This document shows positions 51,806 through 60,018 of a stretch of DNA of 64,000 bases, in pieces. Made by a program: the position numbers and the translations under genes. Origin of the DNA: Streptomyces sp. NBC_00250. Its GTDB lineage: Bacteria > Actinomycetota > Actinomycetes > Streptomycetales > Streptomycetaceae. Numbering within the stretch: position 1 is the stretch's first letter; every line of letters begins with the position of its first letter. Location: positions 6,511,501-6,575,500 of the forward strand of contig NZ_CP108088.1 of the NCBI RefSeq assembly GCF_036192275.1, read 5' to 3'. A model generated the notes under the pieces. The model was not told the DNA's origin and searched no databases. It worked only from the letters and a program-made list of their open reading frames with translations.

Positions 51806-53292
51806 GCGGCTCCCTCTGGCTGAAACGACCGGCGACGGAGACCCCGCTGCCGAAGATCCCCAGGCCGCGGCGTGAGACGGCCCCGACCGGGGCCGCGGGG
51901 ACGGCGTCCCGTGGACCGGGCCCGGACGCCGCGCCCCCCGCCGCGGGCGTCCTCGCCGACACGCCCCTCGCCGACGACCCCCTCGACGAACTCGCCGAGC
52001 GGATCGGGGCGTTCGTCGCCGTCGCCGTGCACCCGGACGAGATCGCCGCGATCCTCGAATCCGACGGCATGACCGACGACCACATCCGGCTCACCTATGG
52101 CCGCGCCGACTCCTTCGAGCTCGCCGAGGACCTCTACGCGCGCGTGGAGCGGCGCCACCCCGCCCCCGAGGCGCCACCCGCCGACGCCTGGCACACCGGG
52201 CTCGCGGGCTGTCTCCTGCGCGGGCTCGTCTTCGCGCTGCCCGGCCTCGCGTACGTCCTCGCCGCGCCCCTCCTGGCCGGGGAGCAGGGCCGGTTCGGGC
52301 TCCCGGGCGGAACGGTTCCGCTGCTCGCGGGCGCCGTCACCGGCTGGGTGTGGAACCAGGCCCTGTCCCACCGCGCGTACACCTGGCTCGGTCTCGGCGA
52401 CCGGGCCGCCGCCGCCCGCACCCTGCTCATCGGCGCCCCGGCGGGCGCTCTCGCCGGTACGGCCGTCGCCCTCGCGGCGGCCGCGCCCGGCGAGATCCCG
52501 GCGGCCCTGTTCGCCGCCGGGCAGTCGGTCTACCTCGCCGCCGCGACCGTGCTCCTGGTCCTCGGCCGCGAACGGGCCCTGCTCTGCGCCCTGGTGCCGC
52601 TCGCCGGGGCCGTCCCCGCCTTCCGCTGGGACCTGCCCGACGTCCTGCGCGCCGCGCTCCTCCTCGCCGCCCTCACCGCGAGCGTCACGTTCGCCGGGCT
52701 CGTCCTGCGGCCGGGCGCCCGGCGTGGCGCGGCGGGACGCGGCGGCCCCCCGCGCGCGGCCTCCCTCCCGTACGGCCTCTTCGGTCTCGGCAGCGGTCTG
52801 CTCGTGCTCCACGCGGGCGTGGGCGACACCCTGGTGGGCGGCGCGGGCGCCGTCATAGCGCTCACGCTCTCCATGGGGCCCGCCGAGTGGCTGCTGCACC
52901 GCTTCCGGGGCGAGAGCCTGGCCCGGCTGCGGACCCTCGCCACCGCGCGCGAGTTCCGCCGCGCGGTCACCGGCACCCTCGTGCTCTGTCTCGGCGGCTA
53001 CCTCACCGTCCTCGTCGCGCTCACCCTCGCCGTGAACGTGGCCTGGCCCGGGGCGCCCTGGCCGGCTCTGCCACGCCTTGTCACCCTGCTCCTGATCGGG
53101 ACGGTGCTCTGGCTGGGGCTGCTGCTCCAGGCCTTCGGCGCGGTGCTCAGCGCGGCCGCCGTCTGTCTGCTCGCGGCGGCGGCGGAGGTCGCGGCACCCG
53201 CGGCCGGGCCGGTGGCGGCCGGAGGAGCGGCCGCGGTGCTCGCCGTCCTCGCCTGTGTTCTGCTGGTACGACCGACCGCTCACCGCGTCTAG
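51802..53292 (+). CDS. Polytopic membrane protein, probable polymer export component
   Basis: 496 residues from ATG 51802. About 130 N-terminal cytoplasmic residues (acidic, with HPDEIAAILESDGMTDDHIR, then YGRADSFELAEDLYARVERR) precede roughly eleven hydrophobic helices, among them LLRGLVFALPGLAYVLAAPLL and GGYLTVLVALTLAVNVAW. I cannot match it confidently to PelG, PelE or another named subunit. The position, coupled to PelF and preceding two glycoside hydrolases, suggests it moves or anchors the polymer. Very high Ala/Leu/Gly content. Confidence 0.7.
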   Translation: MSGSLWLKRPATETPLPKIPRPRRETAPTGAAGTASRGPGPDAAPPAAGVLADTPLADDPLDELAERIGAFVAVAVHPDEIAAILESDGMTDDHIRLTYGRADSFELAEDLYARVERRHPAPEAPPADAWHTGLAGCLLRGLVFALPGLAYVLAAPLLAGEQGRFGLPGGTVPLLAGAVTGWVWNQALSHRAYTWLGLGDRAAAARTLLIGAPAGALAGTAVALAAAAPGEIPAALFAAGQSVYLAAATVLLVLGRERALLCALVPLAGAVPAFRWDLPDVLRAALLLAALTASVTFAGLVLRPGARRGAAGRGGPPRAASLPYGLFGLGSGLLVLHAGVGDTLVGGAGAVIALTLSMGPAEWLLHRFRGESLARLRTLATAREFRRAVTGTLVLCLGGYLTVLVALTLAVNVAWPGAPWPALPRLVTLLLIGTVLWLGLLLQAFGAVLSAAAVCLLAAAAEVAAPAAGPVAAGGAAAVLAVLACVLLVRPTAHRV

Positions 53293-53304
53293 GGGATTCG
53301 GCCC

Positions 53305-53922
53305 GTGAATCGTTTCCTCCTGGTGCCGTTCTACGAGCACCCGGCCGACCGGCCCGAGGCCTGGTCGGCCCTCGTCGACGCGGCGCCGTGCCTGTACGGC
53401 GTCGTCGTCAACCCGGCGAGCGGCGCGGGCGAGGCCCCCGACCCCGCGTTCGCGGAGGCGGCCGACCGGCTGCGGGAGGCCGACGTACGCCTCCTCGGTT
53501 ATGTGGACACCGCCTACGGGCGCCGCCCGCACGCCGAGGTCGTCACCGACCTCCTCCGCCACCGCGACTGGTACGGCACCGACGGCGCCTTCCTCGACCA
53601 GGTCTCCACAGCGCCCGACGCCCTCGCCCACTACCGCCGGGTCGCGGTCGCGGCCCGGTCCGCCGGGGCCGAGACCCTGGTGCTCAACCACGGCGCCCAC
53701 CCGGACCCGGGCTACGAGGAGTTCGCCGACCTCCTCGTCACCTTCGAGGGCCCCTGGGACACCTACCGGAAGCTCGACCTGCCGGTCGCCGCCCACTACT
53801 GCCACCTCGTCTACGCCGCCCCGCCCGGCGTCCTCCCGGTGGCCCCGGTGCACTGCGCCGTCCCCGGCACGGGCGCTCACCCCTGGGGCACCCTTCCGCA
53901 CCTCCTGGAGCCCGCCCGATGA
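53305..53922 (+). CDS. Spherulation-specific family 4 / Sph3-like glycoside hydrolase (GH135)
   Basis: 205 residues from GTG 53305, 12 bases after the membrane-protein gene. VVVNPASGAG (36-41 region), GYVDTAYG with Asp68, GAFLDQ with Asp98, and LNHGAHPDPGY match the (beta/alpha)8 Sph3 family, whose fungal member hydrolyses GalNAc-rich galactosaminogalactan. The protein is shorter than most and has no signal peptide, so it may act on the cytoplasmic side or be a degenerate regulator. Its stop overlaps the next start by 4 bases. Confidence 0.82.
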   Translation: MNRFLLVPFYEHPADRPEAWSALVDAAPCLYGVVVNPASGAGEAPDPAFAEAADRLREADVRLLGYVDTAYGRRPHAEVVTDLLRHRDWYGTDGAFLDQVSTAPDALAHYRRVAVAARSAGAETLVLNHGAHPDPGYEEFADLLVTFEGPWDTYRKLDLPVAAHYCHLVYAAPPGVLPVAPVHCAVPGTGAHPWGTLPHLLEPAR

Positions 53923-54716
53923 GACGAATGCTGCCCCTGCTCGCGGGCCTGCTCCTGCTCGCCACGGCGTGTACGTCGGCTCCGGACCGGCCCGCCCCTG
54001 ACCCGAAGCCGACGGGGGAGCGGTGGCAGCCGAAGCCGGGACTGGCCTGGCAGTGGCAGCTCAGCGGCCGGCTCGACCCGGCGGTCGACGTCCCCGTGTA
54101 CGACATCGACGGCTTCGACCACCCGGCGTCCACGGTCGCGGACCTGCACCGCCGGGGCCGCAAGGTCATCTGCTACCTGTCCACGGGCGCGTGGGAGGAC
54201 TTCCGCCCGGACGCGGCCGCGTTCCCGAAGTCCGTCCTGGGCAAGGGCAACGGCTGGAAGGGCGAGCGCTGGCTCGACATCCGCCGCACCGAGGTCCTCG
54301 CCCCGCTGATGGCCGAGCGCCTCGACATGTGCCGTACCAAGGGCTTCGACGCGGTCGAACCCGACAACATGGACGGCTACCGCAACCGCACGGGCTTCCC
54401 CCTCACCGCCGCCGACCAGCTCCGCTACAACCGGCTGATCGCCCGTCTGGCCCACGAACGGGGCCTCGCGGTGGGCCTCAAGAACGACCTGGACCAGATC
54501 CCGCACCTGCTCCCGGACTTCGACTTCGCGGTCAACGAACAGTGCGCGGAGTACGACGAGTGCGGCCGCCTCGCCCCGTTCGTGGCGGCGGGCAAGGCGG
54601 TCTTCCACGTCGAGTACGAACTCCAGGCGAGCGAATTCTGCCCGCAGGCCCGGGCGCTCGGCCTCTCCTCGATGCAGAAGCGCTACGAACTGGGGGTGTG
54701 GCGCCGGGCCTGCTGA
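53919..54716 (+). CDS. Endo-alpha-1,4-polygalactosaminidase (Ega3-like, GH114), lipoprotein
   Basis: 265 residues from ATG 53919 (ATGA overlap). The N-terminus is a signal peptide ending LLLLATAC with a Cys at about residue 18, a lipoprotein site. A GH114 barrel follows: VPVYDIDGFD, KVICYLSTGAWED, GFDAVEPDNMDGY and DFAVNEQCAEYDEC hold acidic residues equivalent to the catalytic Asp/Glu of Ega3. Family enzymes cleave alpha-1,4-linked galactosamine, the deacetylated form of the polymer. It would trim or release the product outside. Last gene of the operon. Confidence 0.88.
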   Translation: MRRMLPLLAGLLLLATACTSAPDRPAPDPKPTGERWQPKPGLAWQWQLSGRLDPAVDVPVYDIDGFDHPASTVADLHRRGRKVICYLSTGAWEDFRPDAAAFPKSVLGKGNGWKGERWLDIRRTEVLAPLMAERLDMCRTKGFDAVEPDNMDGYRNRTGFPLTAADQLRYNRLIARLAHERGLAVGLKNDLDQIPHLLPDFDFAVNEQCAEYDECGRLAPFVAAGKAVFHVEYELQASEFCPQARALGLSSMQKRYELGVWRRAC

Positions 54717-54743
54717 AGGGTGTCCTGAGCCCGCGCGGACAGG

Positions 54744-55508
54744 TCAGCCCAGGGCGAGTGCCACGAGCGCCGTCGTCGCCGCCGTCTCCTCCACCGCCCC
54801 GAACACGTCCCCCGTCACCCCGCCGAACCGCCGTACGCACCGGCGGAGGAGCAGCGCCGCCGCCCCCAGGGCCGCGCCCGCCGCCAGGACGTTGTGGACC
54901 GCGTCGTACGGGGAGAACAGCAGGCCGGAAGCGGCGCAGAGGACCAGGACCGCCGCCGTCGCGAGGGTCGCGGACCGGACCGGGACCGTCGCGGCGACGA
55001 TCGCTCCGAGGCCCTCGGGGCGGGCCGCCGGGACGCCGTGGCGGGAGGCGTGGGTGAGGGCGAGGCGGGCGACGGTCGCGGCGAGGGCGGCGCCGACCGC
55101 GCCGTGCGCCCAGCTCTCCCCGTACAGCTCGAAGAGCGCGGCGACCTGGGCGAGCAGGACGAGGAGCAGCACGATGACGCCGAACGGGCCGACGTCCGAC
55201 TGCTTCATGATGCGCAGCGCGTCCTCGGCGGGCTTGGCGCTGCCGAGGCCGTCGGCGGTGTCGGCGAGGCCGTCGAGATGGAGTCCCCGGGTGAGGACGG
55301 CGGGCACGGCGGTGGTGACGACGGCCGCGAGCAGCGGACCCGAGCCGAGCGCCAGGAACGCGGCGCCGAGCCCGGCGGCGAAGAGGCCCACGACCAGGCC
55401 GGCCAGCGGGGCGCCGAGCATGCCGGCGCGCGCCGCGTCCCGGTCCCAGCGGGTGATGCGGGCGGGGAACACGGTGAGGGTGCCGAAGGCGAAACGCAGG
55501 CCGTCCAT
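54744..55508 (-). CDS. cobS: Adenosylcobinamide-GDP ribazoletransferase
   Basis: 254 residues from ATG 55508, the canonical MDGLRFAFGTLTVFP start. Integral-membrane enzyme joining adenosylcobinamide-GDP to alpha-ribazole at the last step of cobalamin synthesis. HLDGLADTADGL with the Mg-binding Asp cluster and KQSDVGPFGV are diagnostic. About six hydrophobic helices. CobT and CobU, which make its two substrates, lie 3.4-5.7 kb further up on the same strand, separated by membrane-protein genes. Convergent with the polysaccharide operon. Confidence 0.97.
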   Translation of the reverse strand: MDGLRFAFGTLTVFPARITRWDRDAARAGMLGAPLAGLVVGLFAAGLGAAFLALGSGPLLAAVVTTAVPAVLTRGLHLDGLADTADGLGSAKPAEDALRIMKQSDVGPFGVIVLLLVLLAQVAALFELYGESWAHGAVGAALAATVARLALTHASRHGVPAARPEGLGAIVAATVPVRSATLATAAVLVLCAASGLLFSPYDAVHNVLAAGAALGAAALLLRRCVRRFGGVTGDVFGAVEETAATTALVALALG

Positions 55509-55575
55509 CCGGGCAGGGTAATCGCCGCCTCCGGACGGTAGATTGCGCATACCGCGCAAATCGGAACGGGGTGGC

Positions 55576-56340
55576 ATGGGTCACTGGTTCTCCCGCAACA
55601 TCGTCGAGCCGGGCAAGCTCCCGATGCTCCTCGCGCTGACCTCGTTCATCGTGACGTTCCTGGTCACGAGGACCATCGTCCGTCTCATCCGGGCGGGGAA
55701 GGGGCCCTTCGGGAACGTCTCCTCGGGCGGGCTCCACATCCACCACGTCGTCCCGGGCGTGGTCCTCACCGTCATCGGCGGTTTCGGTGCGGTCGGCAGT
55801 GACCGGCACGGGATCGGCGCGGCCGTCTTCGCCGTCGTCTTCGGGATCGGCGCGGGGCTCGTCCTGGACGAGTTCGCGCTGATCCTCCATCTCGACGACG
55901 TGTACTGGACCGACGAGGGCCGCAAGAGCGTCGAGGTGGTCGTCCTGACCGCGGCCCTCGTCGGGCTGACCCTGAGCGGCTTCTCGCCGCTCGGCGTCGA
56001 CGACATGACCGCCGACGAACGCCAGGACCGGGCCACCTTCATCCTGACCCTGGCGATCAACTTCCTCTTCATCCTGATCGCCCTGGTGAAGGGGAAGTTC
56101 CGGATGGCCGTGATCGGGACCCTGGTCCCGTTCGTGGCGATCATCGGCGCCGTCCGGCTCGCCCGCCCCGGCTCCTGGTGGTCCCGGCGCTTCTACCGGC
56201 GCCGATACAAGGCACGGGCCCGCTCCCGGATCCGCACGTACCGCCACGACAGGCGCTGGAACAAGATCCGGCGCCGCGCTCAGGACCTGATCGGCGGCTT
56301 CCAGGAACGGGTTCCCGGGCGGGGCTCCACGCCCTCCTGA
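55576..56340 (+). CDS. Polytopic membrane protein with HxHH and DE/HxDD motifs
   Basis: 254 residues from ATG 55576. About six helices. Two striking conserved-looking clusters lie in or near helices: His54, His56, His57 (GGLHIHHVVPG) and Asp98-Glu99 with His105, Asp107, Asp108 (LVLDEFALILHLDDVYW). A set of His/Asp in adjacent helices suggests a metal-dependent membrane enzyme, similar in style to CREST-type hydrolases, but I recognise no family. The C-terminal 60 residues are extremely basic (RRRYKARARSRIRTYRHDRR) and cytoplasmic, and overlap the convergent gene by 61 bases. Confidence 0.75.
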   Translation: MGHWFSRNIVEPGKLPMLLALTSFIVTFLVTRTIVRLIRAGKGPFGNVSSGGLHIHHVVPGVVLTVIGGFGAVGSDRHGIGAAVFAVVFGIGAGLVLDEFALILHLDDVYWTDEGRKSVEVVVLTAALVGLTLSGFSPLGVDDMTADERQDRATFILTLAINFLFILIALVKGKFRMAVIGTLVPFVAIIGAVRLARPGSWWSRRFYRRRYKARARSRIRTYRHDRRWNKIRRRAQDLIGGFQERVPGRGSTPS

Positions 56341-56990
56341 CCGCGCTCGCGCCAGGCCTGGACCCCGATCAGGGCGAGGACGCCCGCGATGGCCGCCAGA
56401 TGCTCCTTGCCCGCGAGGTTCGGCTTGATGATCACCTCGACGACCATCGCCACGACCACGAGCGTCCCCGTCCACCGGGCCCCGTACCGCCAGCAGACGT
56501 AGACGGCGAGGCCGACCACGGCCGCCGAGGGCCCGGTGTCGTGGACCTGCGCGTCGGTGGCGGGCAGCCCGAACGGGTTGTCCGGGCCGAGCGCGATGCC
56601 CACCCGCGCGTACAGCGTCCCGCAGAGGGTCGCCAGATAGGCGACGGCGAGGGTGCGCCACCGGCCCAGGCAGATCTCGGCGATCCCGAAGACCAGCAGC
56701 ACCTGCGCGAGGGCGCCCCACACGGGCAGGTCGAGCGCGGGCACGAACAGCGAGAGCGGGGTCCGGAGCAGCGCCAGCCAGAACGGGTCCTCGGCCCGTA
56801 CGGAGCCGATGTTCTGGACCGGCTGATAGCCCCAGTCCTGGTTCTGCACCAACTGGAAGAGAGCGGTGAGACAGACGGCGGCGAGCGTCATGGGGACCGC
56901 GCGCCACTTCTTCGTGAGGAGCGCCGTCCGTACGGTGGAGAACAGCGGGCCCCACTCGCGGCGGGCGAACTCCCGGAGGGCGCGGGTCAA
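56280..56990 (-). CDS. Rhomboid-like intramembrane protein, TTG start
   Basis: 236 residues. The best initiator is TTG 56990, which forms a TTGA overlap with the stop of the lysyltransferase gene; no ATG or GTG occurs at this position. Six hydrophobic helices. Gly153-Pro154-Ser155 (DTGPSAAVVG) and His197 (GKEHLAAIAG) match the Ser-His dyad of rhomboid proteases, though the first loop motifs are weak. It could cleave substrates in the membrane or be an inactive relative. Coupled to the MprF-like gene upstream and overlaps the convergent membrane gene by 61 bases. Confidence 0.75.
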   Translation of the reverse strand: MTRALREFARREWGPLFSTVRTALLTKKWRAVPMTLAAVCLTALFQLVQNQDWGYQPVQNIGSVRAEDPFWLALLRTPLSLFVPALDLPVWGALAQVLLVFGIAEICLGRWRTLAVAYLATLCGTLYARVGIALGPDNPFGLPATDAQVHDTGPSAAVVGLAVYVCWRYGARWTGTLVVVAMVVEVIIKPNLAGKEHLAAIAGVLALIGVQAWRERGQEGVEPRPGTRSWKPPIRS

Positions 56991-58750
56991 CGGCCGCTCT
57001 CCAGATGCCGGCGGTGCATCCACTTCGGCAGCCCGGGGGCCTCCAGGAACCCCTCCGCGCGACCGGCCGCGAGGCCGATGCGCAGGAGGTCGGCACTCTT
57101 CTCGAAGAGCATGAATCGGGGCTCCCAGATCGGTCGGTACTTGGCGTTGGCGCGATACAACGACTCGATCTGCCACCAGCGGGAGAAGAAGCTGAGCAGT
57201 GAACGCCACATGCGCAGCACGGGTCCCGCCCCGAGCTTCGAGCCACGTTCGAAGACGGATCGGAACATCGCGAAGTTGAGCGAGACCTGAGTGATCCCGA
57301 TCTCCTTGGCGCGCTGCAGGAGTTCGATGACCATGAACTCCATCAGGCCGTTCTCGGAATCCCGGTCGCGGCGCATCAGATCGAGGGAGAGCCCCTTCGG
57401 CCCCCACGGGACGAAGGAGAGCACCGCCCGCAGCTCACCCTCGCCATCGGTGCACTCCAGCATCACGCAGCGCCCGTCGTGCGGATCGCCGAGCCGCCCG
57501 AGCGCCATCGAGAAGCCGCGCTCGGTGGCCCCGTCCCGCCAGTCGTCGGCCTTGCGCAGCAGCTCGGCCATCTCCTCGGCCGGGATGTCCTCGTGGCGCC
57601 GGATCCGGACCTCGTACCCGGCGCGCTTGACCCGGTTGAAGGCCTGCCGGACCGTCCGCATGGCCCGCCCGTCCAGGGTGAACTCATCGGTCTCCACGAT
57701 CGCCTCGTCGCCCAGCTCCAGGGCGTCCAGACCGTGCCGGGCGTAGATGACACCGGCCTCCTCGCTCGCGCCCATCACGGCCGGGATCCAGCCGTGCTCG
57801 CGCGCCTCGGCCAGCCAGGGTTCGATGGCGCCGGGCCAGGCCTCGGGATCGCCGATCGGATCACCGGAGGCGAGCGAGACCCCGCCGACCACCCGGTAGG
57901 TGACGGCGGCCTTCTCGCTGGGCGACCACACGACGCTCTTCTCGCGGCGCAGCGCGAAGTAGCCGAGCGAGTCCCGGTCGCCGTTCTTGTCCAGCAGGAG
58001 GCGCAGCTTCTCCTCGTCCTCCTCGGTCAGCGGGTCGGTGGCCCGGCGGGAGCGGAAGGCGGCGAACAGCACCGCGAAGAGCAGCAGTGTGGACAGGACG
58101 TTGATGGTGACGTCGACCCAGCCGGGGGTGGTGATCCCGGCGAACCGCGAGTCGTCCGAGGCCAGGGTGATCAGCCGCATCACGCCGTACCGCCAGCGCT
58201 CCAGGAAGGTGGAGTGGGCGGTGGAGGTGTTGGTGACGGTGACCAGGACGGCCGCGAGCAGCGAGGTGACGAGCAGTCCGCCGACCGCCACGATCGCGGC
58301 GAGCCACGGGTTGGAGCGGTCGCCCTTCGCGTAGAACTCCTTGCGGCCCAGCAGGAGCGCGACGACGAAGGCGGCGGTCAGGACCAGTGAGATCCAGTTC
58401 TGGGCGTGCTGGCGGATCTCCGGGAAGAACATCACCAGGGCGAAGAGCAGCAGGAACAGACCGCTGAGCACCAGGTTGAGGATCCACGCGGCCCGCTTGC
58501 GGCGCCGCATGGTGATCGCCAGGAAGAGGGTGAAGACCCCCGAGGCGAAACCCGCGGTGAGCAGGTACGGGGTGAAGTAGTTGTCCTCGTTGTGGCGGCG
58601 CAGGTCCTGCCCGAACGAGACCCAGACGGCACTCAGGAAATTGATGAACGTGACGACGCGCAGGTACCAGACGGCGAACGCGGCGCTGCGCCGCGATCGC
58701 GGGGTGGTGCCCCGGGGCGCTCCTTCGGCGGACAAACGGACCTCTCCCAT
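56987..58750 (-). CDS. MprF/LysX-like phosphatidylglycerol lysyltransferase-domain protein
   Basis: 587 residues from ATG 58750. The N-terminal ~240 residues contain about six membrane helices, and the rest is a DUF2156 aminoacyl-transferase domain (WSPSEKAAVTYRVVGGVSLASGDP, SFVPWGPKGLSLDLMRRD, GITQVSLNFAMFRSVFE). Such proteins add lysine or another amino acid from aminoacyl-tRNA to phosphatidylglycerol, lowering surface negative charge. No flippase half is evident, so this is the short actinobacterial form. A -10-like TATGAT lies eight bases before the ATG with no ribosome site, hinting at leaderless expression. Confidence 0.92.
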   Translation of the reverse strand: MGEVRLSAEGAPRGTTPRSRRSAAFAVWYLRVVTFINFLSAVWVSFGQDLRRHNEDNYFTPYLLTAGFASGVFTLFLAITMRRRKRAAWILNLVLSGLFLLLFALVMFFPEIRQHAQNWISLVLTAAFVVALLLGRKEFYAKGDRSNPWLAAIVAVGGLLVTSLLAAVLVTVTNTSTAHSTFLERWRYGVMRLITLASDDSRFAGITTPGWVDVTINVLSTLLLFAVLFAAFRSRRATDPLTEEDEEKLRLLLDKNGDRDSLGYFALRREKSVVWSPSEKAAVTYRVVGGVSLASGDPIGDPEAWPGAIEPWLAEAREHGWIPAVMGASEEAGVIYARHGLDALELGDEAIVETDEFTLDGRAMRTVRQAFNRVKRAGYEVRIRRHEDIPAEEMAELLRKADDWRDGATERGFSMALGRLGDPHDGRCVMLECTDGEGELRAVLSFVPWGPKGLSLDLMRRDRDSENGLMEFMVIELLQRAKEIGITQVSLNFAMFRSVFERGSKLGAGPVLRMWRSLLSFFSRWWQIESLYRANAKYRPIWEPRFMLFEKSADLLRIGLAAGRAEGFLEAPGLPKWMHRRHLESGR

Positions 58751-58758
58751 GAAAAGCG

Positions 58759-58764
58759 ATCATA
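58759..58764 (-). promoter_or_regulatory. -10 element of the MprF-like gene
   Basis: TATGAT on the minus strand, one mismatch from TATAAT, eight bases from ATG 58750; no Shine-Dalgarno sequence, no clear -35. Confidence 0.4.
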
Positions 58765-58790
58765 TGGGGCACCGCTTGCCGTGCGGCGAC

Positions 58791-58855
58791 GCCGGAGGCG
58801 GCCACGCGCGCGTCGTCCGCACCTGTCGTGCGCCGCGCGTGCGGCCGCCTCCGGC
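58791..58855 (-). terminator. Large hairpin terminator of cobT
   Basis: Arms of about 20 bases (GCCGGAGGCGGCC-ACGCGCG and CGCGCGT-GCGGCCGCCTCCGGC) around a ~23-base loop, 30 bases after the cobT stop. Confidence 0.7.
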
Positions 58856-58884
58856 CTCGCTGAGTCCGTCCCGCTTCCCGCCCG

Positions 58885-59973
58885 TCAGACCTCGGAGTCG
58901 ACGCCCTCGACGCCCTCGTCGTCCGGCGTGGCCGGATCCGGACGCTCGGGCAGCTCCGCGGCGAACGCCGCCGCGGCCCGGACGAGAGGAAGCGCGAGCA
59001 ATGCCCCGGTTCCCTCACCCACATGGACGCCGTGGTCGAGCAACGGGTTGAGCGCCATCCGGTCCAGCGCCTTCGCCTGCGCCGGCTCCCCGCTGACCTG
59101 ACCCGCCAGCCACCAGTCCGGCGCACGGAACGCCGCCCGCTGCGCCACCAGCGCGCACGCCGCGCCCACCACACCGTCCAGGATCACCGGCATCCGCCGC
59201 ACCGACGCCTGCAGCAGGAACCCGGTCATCGCCGCCAGATCCGCCCCGCCGACCGCCGCGAGCAGCTCCAGCTGATCACCCAGGACCGGCCGGGCCCGCC
59301 GCAGGGAGTCCCGGATCGCCGCGCACTTCCGCATCCACGCCAGGTCGTCGATTCCGGCGCCGCCCCGGCCCGTCACCACCGACGCGTCCGTCCCGCAGAG
59401 GGCCGCGATCAGGGTGGCGGCCGGCGTCGTCCCGCCGACGCTCAGATCCCCGAGCACCACCAGATCGGTGCCCGAGTCCGCCTCCTCGTCGGCGATCGCG
59501 ATACCGAGCCGGACCGCCGCCTCGGTCTCCTCGACCGTCAGCGCGTTCTCGATGTCGATCCGGCCGCTGCCGCGCCGCACCCGGTGGCGCACCACCTCGG
59601 CGGGCAGCAGCTCCGGGTCGCAGTCCAGACCCGCGTCCACGACCCGTACCGGCACGTCCGTCGACCGGGCGAGCACCGCGACCGGGCTCGCCCCGTCCAG
59701 GACCGCGCGCACCAGCTCGTGCGCGGTGCCCGCCGGACGCCCCGACACATCGAGCGAGGCCACCCCGTGGTCACCGGCGAACAGCACCACCTTCGGCTGC
59801 TCGATGGCCCGCACCTTGACCGAGGCCTGCGCGGCCGACAGCCACTCGCCGAGTTCGTCGAGCCGGCCGAGCGCCCCCGGCGGCACGGTCAGCCGCTCAC
59901 GCCGCTCCTCGGCGTCACGCCGGATCCCCCCGTCGGGGCGCTCGATCAGATCGGAGAAGTCGTCCAGGTTCAC
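58885..59973 (-). CDS. cobT: Nicotinate-nucleotide-dimethylbenzimidazole phosphoribosyltransferase
   Basis: 362 residues from GTG 59973. Makes alpha-ribazole phosphate, the lower-ligand precursor of cobalamin. PPGALGRLDEL, LFAGDHGVASLDVSGRP, LGDLSVGGTTPAATLIAAL, GRGGAGIDDLAW and LLDHGVHVGEGTGA are family landmarks, including the C-terminal Glu active site. Length is normal (~350). 45 bases downstream of the cobU fusion gene in the same direction, so probably cotranscribed with it. Confidence 0.97.
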   Translation of the reverse strand: MNLDDFSDLIERPDGGIRRDAEERRERLTVPPGALGRLDELGEWLSAAQASVKVRAIEQPKVVLFAGDHGVASLDVSGRPAGTAHELVRAVLDGASPVAVLARSTDVPVRVVDAGLDCDPELLPAEVVRHRVRRGSGRIDIENALTVEETEAAVRLGIAIADEEADSGTDLVVLGDLSVGGTTPAATLIAALCGTDASVVTGRGGAGIDDLAWMRKCAAIRDSLRRARPVLGDQLELLAAVGGADLAAMTGFLLQASVRRMPVILDGVVGAACALVAQRAAFRAPDWWLAGQVSGEPAQAKALDRMALNPLLDHGVHVGEGTGALLALPLVRAAAAFAAELPERPDPATPDDEGVEGVDSEV

Positions 59974-60018
59974 GGGTTTCCGCCTTGTGAATCAGCGAGG
60001 GCCATCGGTGCTCGCACC

